Of a stretch of DNA of 5,463 nucleotides, positions 1-5,257 are shown piece after piece. Source of the stretch: DATFJZ01 sp046482845. GTDB lineage: Bacteria > Desulfobacterota > Desulfobacteria > Desulfobacterales > Desulfobacteraceae. Each line of letters opens with the position of its first letter. Positions within the stretch are counted from its first letter, which is position 1. Location: contig JAWOEJ010000197.1 of the NCBI GenBank assembly GCA_046482845.1, forward strand, positions 1 through 5,463. Reading direction: 5' to 3'. The position numbers and the translations under genes were made by a program. Under the pieces are notes generated by a model, which had not been told where the DNA came from, ran no database searches, and saw only the letters and a list, made by a program, of their open reading frames with translations.

Positions 1-303
1 CATGTGGTTCTGGTCCAGCTGTGCCGGAAAGGTCTGCTGCAAAGACAGAAACAGGTGGCTTCCTTTGTGTATCTGTCCACAGATTTTTACAAAGCAGCTG
101 CCCAGGCGGAAGCACTTCAAAAGCAGCATATTCCTCCTTTATCAGCGGAACTGTCAGTGCTGGTGCTTGCGGCATTTATTCAGAGACCTGATGCGGATTT
201 CAAACAGCTGGCCAAAATGGTTTTTCAAAAAACCGGTACACGGATCAGCAGAGAACAGGTACAAATACTTTTTGAAACACATGGGTTAAAAAAAAAGACC
301 TGA
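1..303 (+). CDS. C-terminal part of a hypothetical helical (winged-helix-like?) protein, 5' end outside the window
   Basis: The frame is open from the first base of the window, so the gene almost certainly begins upstream; the GTG at 4 is only an internal candidate. About 100 residues are visible. The first part, LCRKGLLQRQKQ then SFVYLSTD, looks like the end of a winged helix: a helix followed by a beta hairpin with basic residues. A second helical domain follows, with ISREQVQILFETHGLKKKT at the end. From memory this two-part shape resembles small DNA-binding proteins found beside some transposases, but I cannot confirm that. It ends in a lysine run and TGA, 43 bp before the first GTGTCCCC-family repeat. 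The reading frame is supported by its residue composition and length, and no function is assigned. The overlapping frame from position 2 is a shadow. Confidence 0.55.
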   Translation, partial: HVVLVQLCRKGLLQRQKQVASFVYLSTDFYKAAAQAEALQKQHIPPLSAELSVLVLAAFIQRPDADFKQLAKMVFQKTGTRISREQVQILFETHGLKKKT

Positions 304-345
304 ATTCCGGTACCAGAGCCTTGTCTGCACCCAATCAAATTTTTT

Positions 346-462
346 AATTTGGGGACACTTTACCTAATTCACTTAGTTTTTCAGAATAAAGAAAATGCAA
401 AAAAAAAAATCAAATATTCTCTTTGTTCGTATCACTGAAATTAGTAAAGTGTCCCCGAATTT
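346..462. repeat. Inverted pair of the GTGTCCCC repeat (REPIN-like hairpin)
   Basis: The left copy (346-366) reads AATTTGGGGACACTTTACCT on the + strand. The right copy (443-462) is its inverted form, AGTAAAGTGTCCCCGAATTT. The symmetry continues inwards imperfectly: ACTTAGTTTTTCAG on the left against CTGAAATTAGTAAAGT on the right. The loop contains an 11-A run (399-409). The pair could therefore fold as one long hairpin in DNA or RNA. The two-inverted-copies layout is that of REPIN elements mobilised by RAYT transposases; a RAYT gene lies at 4144-4839. The right copy overlaps the 3' end of the MNT gene. Confidence 0.75.
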
Positions 463-791
463 ACAAGCATATCCGGTGTATAAAAAATGATTCCAACCCG
501 CCGGATATGTTTCAGCAAGGCCTGATTTTCAATGCAGTGCAACAGGGAAAGGTCTATTTTATAAGGCAGCAGCAGGTCGTCAAGTTCCGATTCTATGCGG
601 TATAATTGTGAGGTCGTTACCTGTTTCCCTTTAATGGCAAGATCGATATCTGATCCGGGCTGATAATTTCCTTTTGCCCTTGAGCCGTAAATATATACCT
701 GTTCAATCTCAGGGCTATGTGCAAACACCTGGTATATTCTCTTAATTGTTTCAGGAGACAGTCCGGTTGATTCGATATTATTCTCCGCCAT
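441..791 (-). CDS. mntA: MNT-domain nucleotidyltransferase, MntA-type antitoxin of a HEPN/MNT module
   Basis: This is a minimal nucleotidyltransferase of about 116 residues. The signature GSRAKGNYQPGSDIDLAI fits GS-X10-D-x-D, with the two metal-binding aspartates near residues 48 and 50 and a third acidic residue in KIDLSLL near residue 80. In studied HepT/MntA pairs, MntA neutralises the HEPN RNase by adding AMP units to a tyrosine beside the HEPN active site; that role is inferred here. The ATG at 791 is chosen because AGGG lies 7 nt upstream; a GTG three bases earlier has too short a spacing. The start overlaps the end of the HEPN gene by 14 bp, indicating translational coupling. The last residues (NSGTLY) and the stop codon come from a GTGTCCCC repeat copy, so the native C-terminus was probably replaced. 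All catalytic residues remain. Confidence 0.85.
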   Translation of the reverse strand: MAENNIESTGLSPETIKRIYQVFAHSPEIEQVYIYGSRAKGNYQPGSDIDLAIKGKQVTTSQLYRIESELDDLLLPYKIDLSLLHCIENQALLKHIRRVGIIFYTPDMLVNSGTLY

Positions 792-1200
792 CACTCAACC
801 CTGTCATGGCCTTCTCAAAAGCAACAAACAACGCATGATATGTGTTGCTGACTTTTTGAATAATATCGTTAACGGTTGCTTCGTCATAGGTATGGACCGC
901 TCTGTTCCGGACCTTGATCATCTCCATCCAGTTTTCTCCATCCTGAATAAGCTGATTCTGGAATGCTTCCCTTGTGGCATCTCTTGATCCCATGATTTGC
1001 GTATTGCCCTGGTAAACAAAAAAATCTTTCATCACTTTCCAGGCCAGTTCATGGGTAAATTCAAATGCTTTGACAAAACCCTGCTGCTCAATATTTGACA
1101 ACGGCCTAAGCCTGTGCAGTTCTACCGCCTGGGTTAATTGTGCCAATGCCTTCTGGTAATTGCTGAAACGCTGTTTCCAGCGGATGTCGTTTTCTTCCAT
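778..1200 (-). CDS. hepT: HEPN-domain protein, HI0074-family / HepT-type toxin
   Basis: A 140-residue all-helical protein of the HI0074 family, long named nucleotidyltransferase substrate-binding protein and now grouped with HEPN RNases. The family core FEFTHELAWKVMKDF sits near residues 46-60. The HEPN motif R-X4-H-X-Y is intact as RNRAVHTY: Arg98, His103 and Tyr105. In characterised systems the Arg and His form the RNA-cleaving site of a dimer and the Tyr is AMPylated by the MNT partner. The ATG at 1200 is chosen over the in-frame GTG at 1209 because GAGGGG ends one base before it, inside the longer version, and family members start close to this point. It is the first gene of a two-gene operon and overlaps mntA by 14 bp. 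The intact active site suggests a working module, though toxicity is inferred. Confidence 0.85.
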   Translation of the reverse strand: MEENDIRWKQRFSNYQKALAQLTQAVELHRLRPLSNIEQQGFVKAFEFTHELAWKVMKDFFVYQGNTQIMGSRDATREAFQNQLIQDGENWMEMIKVRNRAVHTYDEATVNDIIQKVSNTYHALFVAFEKAMTGLSDGGE

Positions 1201-1226
1201 TCCCCTCACCCAAAGCTGTATAAAAA

Positions 1227-1563
1227 TTAACTCAGACCAAGACCTTGCATATCAACCTGATAAGCTGCAATTTCTTTATCTGTTTGAAAATTTGTCCTCT
1301 TGGATGACGCACGAGATCGGAAATGATGGTAGCCATTTTTTTCTCATTTTCTCAATCTCTTGTTTTATAACAGGTTCCATGGCTTATATGGTATCCTCAT
1401 TTAAAATGAGCAAATCAAAGGGCAGGCCTTTATGGGTTATAATCTGTCTGTAGAAAAGTTCATGAGCTGCTGATAACGACCGTCCTGATCCTTTGATGAT
1501 GCGCTCAGCTTCTGTTTTAATTTACGGAGTTATCCGTGTATGCGTCATTGCAGTCTTGGCCAT
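1227..1563 (-). pseudogene. Decayed RelB/DinJ-family antitoxin gene
   Basis: Translation from ATG at 1563 gives MAKTAMTHTRITP, a stop (TAA, 1522-1524), then IKTEAERIIKGSGRSLSAAH, ELFYRQIITHKGLPFDLLIL, NEDTI, a second TAA (about 1384-1386) and AME. This follows the RelB/DinJ ribbon-helix-helix pattern (a MAKTA..HTRI.PE.K..AE start, a LFYRQI..H.GLPF core, N.ET..AME) from end to end. Both stops fall where the family has Glu or Lys, so each can be explained by one base change. Beyond AME the original frame soon ends at 1276, but a shifted frame stays open to TAA at 1227 with a plausible acidic antitoxin tail (TDKEIAAYQVDMQGLGLS). An AGGCGG ribosome site lies 7 nt before the ATG. No RelE-like toxin follows; the HEPN gene begins instead. 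The gene cannot make a full antitoxin, although a short peptide could be translated. Confidence 0.8.
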
Positions 1564-1578
1564 GATGTAACCGCCTAA

Positions 1579-1619
1579 GTGTACACCAAAACGATACACA
1601 GTATACCTCTGTTTGTCAA
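1579..1619 (-). promoter_or_regulatory. Surviving promoter and operator-like palindromes of the relB pseudogene
   Basis: On the minus strand TTGACA (1614-1619) is a perfect -35 box, followed after 17 nt by TATCGT (1591-1596) as -10. Around it are the perfect palindromes GTGTACAC (1579-1586) and GTATAC (1601-1606), with the related string TATCGT/ATACACA between them. RelB-type antitoxins repress their own promoters by binding such short palindromes, so this is a plausible operator. It could also drive the HEPN/MNT operon by read-through. Confidence 0.55.
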
Positions 1620-1766
1620 TCGGTCATTGTCGTTTCTTTAGGGGGATTGCACCAAAAATTACCGAACTGAAGTTCGAATCCTGCCCGGTCATTCAAAAAA
1701 TTTGATTGTTCACTGACAGTTCGCGGCGCCATGCAAAACAAAAAAAACAGGTCATTCTATAGGGTC
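1620..1766. other. Gene-free stretch with a tRNA 3'-end-like scrap
   Basis: No convincing reading frame is seen on either strand. The string GTTCGAATCCTGCCCGGTCA (about 1673-1692) looks like the T-loop and 3' acceptor end of a tRNA, but the matching T-stem and 5' acceptor arm are missing, so it is not a tRNA gene. The related CGGTCATT also occurs about 65 bp upstream (1621-1628), making a short direct repeat. This may be a scar of an integration site, or chance. Confidence 0.3.
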
Positions 1767-1880
1767 ACACCCGATTATCACGTTTTTGGTATAGCGCTGC
1801 CCCCAACGGTTGCCCTGTCAGGAACGAGACCGTCGGAGGCTCTTATTCGGCTCTTTAGAAAAAAATTGATAATCGAGTGT
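1767..1880. repeat. 114-bp inverted-repeat element (MITE-like or structured RNA)
   Basis: The ends are 14-bp inverted repeats with one mismatch: ACACCCGATTATCA (1767-1780) and TGATAATCGAGTGT (1867-1880). Pairing continues inwards after a short bulge through TTTTT against AAAAA. The interior has its own hairpin, CCAACGGT (about 1803-1810) with ACCGTCGG, enclosing CCTGTCAGG. No transposase is inside, and I do not recognise the family. It may be a small non-autonomous mobile element or the template of a folded RNA; on the minus strand a short open frame (NRWGQRYTKNVIIG) crosses its left end and could be a gene fragment. Confidence 0.5.
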
Positions 1881-1990
1881 AATTTCAGCTACTTTTAAAA
1901 CAGAGTCCTCAAATCTCCCTGAACAACCATATATTCTCGAAGAGGAATTAAACAACATCAATCAGGGATTAGACTTGGTTTTAAGTAATT
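1881..1990 (+). other. Gene-free stretch with an open fragment lacking a start
   Basis: A frame open from about 1873 on the + strand reads ...YILEEELNNINQGLDLVLSN before running into the repeat cluster and stopping at 2043-2045. It has no start codon or ribosome site. The helical, acidic residue pattern is compatible with the tail of a lost gene, but it is too short to assign. Nothing else is seen here. Confidence 0.25.
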
Positions 1991-2119
1991 GTCCCCATAT
2001 TTCAAGTGTCCCCGTATTTCTGTATTTCCATAAATTTTGGAAATAGGTATTGTGTCCCCGAATTTTAAAATAGGTATTGTGTCCCCGTATTTCCGTATTT
2101 CAAAGTGTCCCCATATTTC
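1991..2119 (+). repeat. Cluster of five GTGTCCCC-family repeats (left of the patatin gene)
   Basis: Copies on the + strand lie at 1991-2003, 2006-2020, 2041-2066, 2068-2093 and 2102-2119, each built around GTCCCC followed by GAATTT, GTATTTC or ATATTTC. The two longest have the upstream part AAATAGGTATT, where copies elsewhere have AAATAGGTAAA. All five point the same way, opposite to the cluster at 4047-4134. The final copy touches the stop codon of the patatin gene. Spacing is irregular and there is no leader or cas gene, so this is not a CRISPR array. Confidence 0.8.
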
Positions 2120-4061
2120 ATCCGGCCAGGCGTTTTATTTCTTCGATATTTTCCCTGCAGGCAGCCAGGCCCCGCTGCATGAGAATCTGCCCTTTGTGGA
2201 AATCATCCCAGGCAAACCCCTGGACATCGGGATACAGTACAATGTCTGCCTTTTCTGCAAAATCGCCCACGGCCCGGCCGTGGACAATACTGATGGTCCG
2301 GGAAATGACCTGGGTAATGAAAGGCGCTTTTTTTACGTTGTTTCCTGCTTTGTCCGGGTGTTCCACGCATACGGCAATAATTCTGTCCGCACCCTTCTGC
2401 TCCAGAATATTCACAGGAACCGGATTTAAAAGACCGCCGTCCACCATCCACCTGTTATTGTGCAGGTAGGGTTTGAATATGGCCGGGATGGAAAGGCTGG
2501 CCCTTACCGCACTGCTGACATCCCCGGCATGGATCAGCACCTCTTCACCCTTTAAAATGTCCACCCCGATGATATAGGCGGGAATCTTCAAATCCATGAA
2601 ATCGGCGTTATTCACAGCAGTAGCAACAAGTCCCAGGGCTTTTCTGCCCTGGAGCAGCCCGTGAAAGGGAACGGTGTAGTCAAAAATCTTTCTTCTGGCA
2701 GATGTTCTGGTGGGAAACAGATCAATAGTGTATTGCTTCAGGATATCCACAGATGCCCGTGCCGCATAAATCGCACCGACCAGCGCGCCCATGCTGGTTC
2801 CGGCGATCATATCGATATGGATGCCCTCTTCTTCCAGGACCTTGAGCACCCCGATATGGGCCCATCCCCTGGCCGCCCCGGCACCCAGGGCAAGGCCGAC
2901 TCTCACACCGGCAATCTCCCTGGCTACCGCCCTGGCGCCCTTGACAGGAAAAACCTTTTCCTTGTCTATCCGCTCCTTAAAAGCCGCTTCTGATCTGTCC
3001 ACCCAGATACCCGGGATTTCAGACAGATTCAGCCTTTCCCTGAGCTCCTGCCTGGGCAGTCCTTTTTTTTCACCGCAGAGATGACTGACCCCTACCCTTA
3101 CCCTGTCAAGTCCCGGGCCTGCGGTTTTTTCTATTTCTGCAAGCTTTTTCCGAACCTTTGGCAGCGCTGATTCTGTATTGTTTATTAAAACAAGGTTCCT
3201 GTCGCAGAGCCGCACCATCTGCCGCTCCAGATCGTTCATCCCATGGGAAAGACTGAAAAAAATCAAATCAAAGCTGTCCCGGAATCCCTCCATGAGGTGG
3301 GGAAGGGATTGGCTGAGAAATTTTGAAAACCCTTTGCGGACCTGAAGCACGGCAAAGCCTGATTCATGGCGCAGCCAGTGGAAATCTTCCGGCCTGTAAA
3401 GATTTGGGGGCAGAAGCCTGAACAACCCCACGTCGGGACAGGCAATGGGCAAGAGGCCAGTGTCCTGAAGTATGGTACGGCGTTCGTGGTGGGGCTCCAC
3501 AATCAGCACTTTTTTTTTGGATTCCGTAGCTATATGATAGGACAATGTATAGAGGAAATGGGCCAGCCCAAGCTCCGGATCTGTGGCTGATACCGCATAA
3601 AACACAGGTTTTCGGATTTTTTCTCGGGTCTGATCCTTGACTGTGGTCATGCGCCGGGCATAATACCGGCTGAGATAAAGCCCGATGCTCTTATTTCTCA
3701 GCAGAAGCTTCTGGAAATCATCCCTGGAAAGCGAGTAAAATGTCGCATCCAGCGACACCTTAACCGTTGCATTTCTCGGGGTTTCCGAAAGAATAGCCAT
3801 TTCCCCGAAAAACTGACCGCGGCCCAGTTCCGTCAAAAACAGCGATTCATCCTCCTTTTCTGCATACACCCCCACCAGCCCGGAGCGAATGATATACATG
3901 GTCTCTCCAGGTTCGCCCTGGCGGCAGATCACCGTTCCCTTTTCCATGGACCCGGGATGAAAAAGCTCAGCCACCTCTTTGATCTGGGACTGCGGAATCG
4001 ACGAAAACAGCGGCACCTTTGAAAGAAAATACTGAAGATCCTCCATAAAATTCGGGGACAC
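2118..4061 (-). CDS. Patatin-like phospholipase with N-terminal cyclic-nucleotide-binding domain (NTE/RssA-like)
   Basis: A 647-residue, three-part protein. Residues 12-140 are a cNMP-binding domain whose phosphate cassette FGEMAILSETPRNATV keeps Glu87 and Arg96. Residues about 152-380 resemble a MinD/ParA fold (KKVLIVEPHHE, FDLIFFSLSHGMND, DRNLVLINN) but have no Walker A P-loop. Residues 386-620 are a patatin lipase: oxyanion loop GAGAARG (393-399), nucleophile elbow GTSMG with Ser423, and catalytic Asp541 in VDGG. It probably hydrolyses phospholipid or lysophospholipid acyl esters at the membrane, gated by a nucleotide or by the middle domain. No signal peptide or membrane segment is evident. 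The GTG start at 4061 has AAGGAG 11 nt upstream but lies inside a GTGTCCCC repeat; the ATG at 4046 fits family N-termini better but lacks a ribosome site. The gene follows the RAYT gene on the same strand after 82 bp of repeats. Confidence 0.9.
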   Translation of the reverse strand: MSPNFMEDLQYFLSKVPLFSSIPQSQIKEVAELFHPGSMEKGTVICRQGEPGETMYIIRSGLVGVYAEKEDESLFLTELGRGQFFGEMAILSETPRNATVKVSLDATFYSLSRDDFQKLLLRNKSIGLYLSRYYARRMTTVKDQTREKIRKPVFYAVSATDPELGLAHFLYTLSYHIATESKKKVLIVEPHHERRTILQDTGLLPIACPDVGLFRLLPPNLYRPEDFHWLRHESGFAVLQVRKGFSKFLSQSLPHLMEGFRDSFDLIFFSLSHGMNDLERQMVRLCDRNLVLINNTESALPKVRKKLAEIEKTAGPGLDRVRVGVSHLCGEKKGLPRQELRERLNLSEIPGIWVDRSEAAFKERIDKEKVFPVKGARAVAREIAGVRVGLALGAGAARGWAHIGVLKVLEEEGIHIDMIAGTSMGALVGAIYAARASVDILKQYTIDLFPTRTSARRKIFDYTVPFHGLLQGRKALGLVATAVNNADFMDLKIPAYIIGVDILKGEEVLIHAGDVSSAVRASLSIPAIFKPYLHNNRWMVDGGLLNPVPVNILEQKGADRIIAVCVEHPDKAGNNVKKAPFITQVISRTISIVHGRAVGDFAEKADIVLYPDVQGFAWDDFHKGQILMQRGLAACRENIEEIKRLAG

Positions 4062-4134
4062 TTTACCTATTTCTCCTTAAATTCTTAAATTCGGGGACAC
4101 TTTACCTATTTAATTTGGGGACACTTTACCTATT
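4047..4134 (-). repeat. Cluster of three GTGTCCCC-family repeats between RAYT and patatin genes
   Basis: Copies at 4047-4072, 4087-4111 and 4112-4134 read GGTAAAGTGTCCCC on the minus strand, each extended to roughly 25 bp by AAATA before and GAATTT or AAATT after. They fill almost the whole gap between the RAYT stop codon and the patatin start. AAGGAG (4073-4078) sits between the first two copies. Orientation is opposite to the cluster at 1991-2119, so the patatin gene lies between inverted arrays. Confidence 0.85.
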
Positions 4135-4143
4135 CTTGTCTGC

Positions 4144-4839
4144 TTAGTTTTCAGACGCTTTATTTGTGTCTTTCTTTTGTTTTTGCTTTTTTCTTCCTGC
4201 TTTACGGGGTTTTAAGGTGCGGTTCAGCATTAGCTCCAATTTTTCAATAAACTGATCTGAGCCAAGCGGTCTGCCGCTTTTTTCATGACTTCTGAATTTT
4301 TCCATATCAGAGGCAGCGCTTTTTACTGAAAGGAAATCATCCCAGTTTTTATCCACCAGTTTGAGCAGGGGTGCTGTTTTCATCAGGCAATCTTTTCTGC
4401 CGTATATATGAGAAAATGCGCTGCTCCACGGCCAGCTTTCCGGCTTTTTTACCAGTCCTGCCCTGACAGGATTCAATTCAATATATCTTGCACAGGCAAT
4501 AAGGTATCTCTCGTCCATAATAAAAGAAGAAAATCGTCCCTGCCATAGAAAACCTGTCCAGCCCTCCCTGAGATTTATCATACGGGTGTATCTTCTGTGA
4601 GCCTCCCCTATGGCGCGCCCTAATCCATCTTTTGTTTCCGGGACAGCGATCAGGTGAACATGATTCGGCATCAGGCAATAGGCCCATATTTCAACTTGAC
4701 ATTTATCACACCACTCTGCCATCAGGCCGATATAAAGCCGATAATCGTCGTCAGAAAAAAATGTCTGCTGCCGCCTGTTGCCGCGCTGAACCACATGATG
4801 AGGACTTCCGGGGGCAACAGCTCTTGCCATGCGTCCCAT
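4144..4839 (-). CDS. REP-associated tyrosine transposase (RAYT, Y1/HUH superfamily)
   Basis: A 231-residue single-strand DNA transposase related to IS200/IS605 TnpA. It opens with the family start ARAVAPGSPHHVVQRGNRRQ, carries the metal-binding HUH motif in MPNHVHLIAVP (His60, His62), the TGFLWQGRFSS block, and ARYIELNPVRAGLV, whose Tyr119 is the likely nucleophile. The C-terminal GRPLGSDQFIEKLE and RTLKPRKAGRKK segments are typical of RAYTs, and a lysine-rich tail follows. Length and motifs look complete, so the protein is probably active. The ATG at 4839 has AGGAAA about 7 nt upstream; a second ATG nine bases in is an alternative. RAYTs are usually single-copy genes that recognise short repeats next to themselves; three such repeats start just after the stop codon. 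It may be co-transcribed with the patatin gene. Confidence 0.93.
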   Translation of the reverse strand: MGRMARAVAPGSPHHVVQRGNRRQQTFFSDDDYRLYIGLMAEWCDKCQVEIWAYCLMPNHVHLIAVPETKDGLGRAIGEAHRRYTRMINLREGWTGFLWQGRFSSFIMDERYLIACARYIELNPVRAGLVKKPESWPWSSAFSHIYGRKDCLMKTAPLLKLVDKNWDDFLSVKSAASDMEKFRSHEKSGRPLGSDQFIEKLELMLNRTLKPRKAGRKKQKQKKDTNKASEN

Positions 4840-4860
4840 TATTTGTTTCCTGTATATCCC

Positions 4861-4895
4861 TTGATATAATATAATATCTTTTTATATGAAAGCCT
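4861..4895. promoter_or_regulatory. AT-rich divergent promoter candidate upstream of the RAYT gene
   Basis: GATATAATATAATATC (4863-4878) is an AT-rich near-palindrome. On the + strand it holds TATAAT at 4865-4870, with TTGTTT 16 nt upstream (4843-4848). On the minus strand TTTCAT and TATATC with a 17-nt spacer give a weaker match in front of the RAYT gene. Both are sequence matches only. Confidence 0.3.
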
Positions 4896-5092
4896 TCAGC
4901 TATCAGCTATCAGCCTTCAGCATTAAGTTATCAGCCTTCAGTACTCAGCTATCTGCTTCCACTACTCAGTTATCAGTTTCCAGTACTCAGTTATCAGTTT
5001 CCAGTACTCAGTTATCAGTTTCCAGTACTCAGCTATCAGCTTTCAGTACTCAGTTATCAGCCTTCAGTACTCAGTTATCAGCTTTCAGTACT
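4892..5092 (+). repeat. 21-bp minisatellite, about 9.5 units
   Basis: The unit is close to TACTCAGTTATCAGCTTTCAG, repeated head to tail with point variation (GTTTC, GCCTTC and GCTTTC versions). In the + frame from ATG at 4886 each unit encodes seven residues of the AFSTQLS or VSSTQLS type, ending at TAG 5093-5095. There is no ribosome site and no sequence beyond the repeat, so this frame is most likely a by-product of the array. The middle units are nearly identical, implying recent slippage or unequal exchange. The array runs straight into the palindrome at 5093. Confidence 0.9.
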
Positions 5093-5257
5093 TAGTGTCT
5101 GAACGAAAACCCCGTGTTTGGGCGAAAACGTGTCCAGCTGCGTTGCTGCAAAAGTTTGAAATCCTCATGTACCTGAGTACACTCCGGTTTCAAACTTTTT
5201 TGCGCCTTGCAGCTGGACACGTTTTCGCCCAAACACGGGGTTTTCGTTCAGACACTA
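5093..5257. mobile_element. 165-bp palindromic element with 49-bp perfect arms (MITE-like)
   Basis: The left arm 5093-5141 (starting TAGTGTCTGAACGAAAAC) and right arm 5209-5257 are exact reverse complements over 49 bp. The 67-nt centre contains a second stem, GCAAAAGTTTGAAA against TTTCAAACTTTTTTGC, and a tip TGTAC-CTGA-GTACA. The outermost bases are TA on both sides, as would result from insertion into a TA target by a Tc1/mariner- or IS630-type transposase; TA could also simply be part of the palindrome. No transposase is inside. It ends within the XRE gene and supplies that gene's stop codon. Confidence 0.75.

Noticed and set aside
395..440. Rho-independent terminator for the HEPN/MNT operon
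   Set aside because: There is an 11-T run on the minus strand (399-409), but the hairpin before it is short and AT-only, so termination cannot be claimed.
423..605. 60-codon open frame on the + strand
   Set aside because: It is antisense to the MNT gene, which has its full catalytic signature.
1160..1453. 97-codon open frame on the + strand
   Set aside because: It is antisense to the start of the HEPN gene and the relB pseudogene, both of which have family-level support.
1640..1695. tRNA gene
   Set aside because: Only the T-loop and acceptor-like end are present; the bases flanking the T-loop do not pair and no anticodon arm or 5' acceptor strand was found.
1991..2119. Possible CRISPR array
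   Set aside because: Repeat spacing is irregular (about 15 to 35 bp), the repeats are degenerate, the intervening sequence is repeat-like, and no cas gene is present.
2037..3084. Several + strand open frames inside the patatin region, including ones starting in the repeats
   Set aside because: They are antisense to a gene with clear catalytic motifs, have low-complexity translations and no ribosome sites.
4892..5092. Possible CRISPR array or secreted repeat protein
   Set aside because: Units are directly abutting with no spacers; the reading frame has no signal peptide, ribosome site or non-repeat domain.
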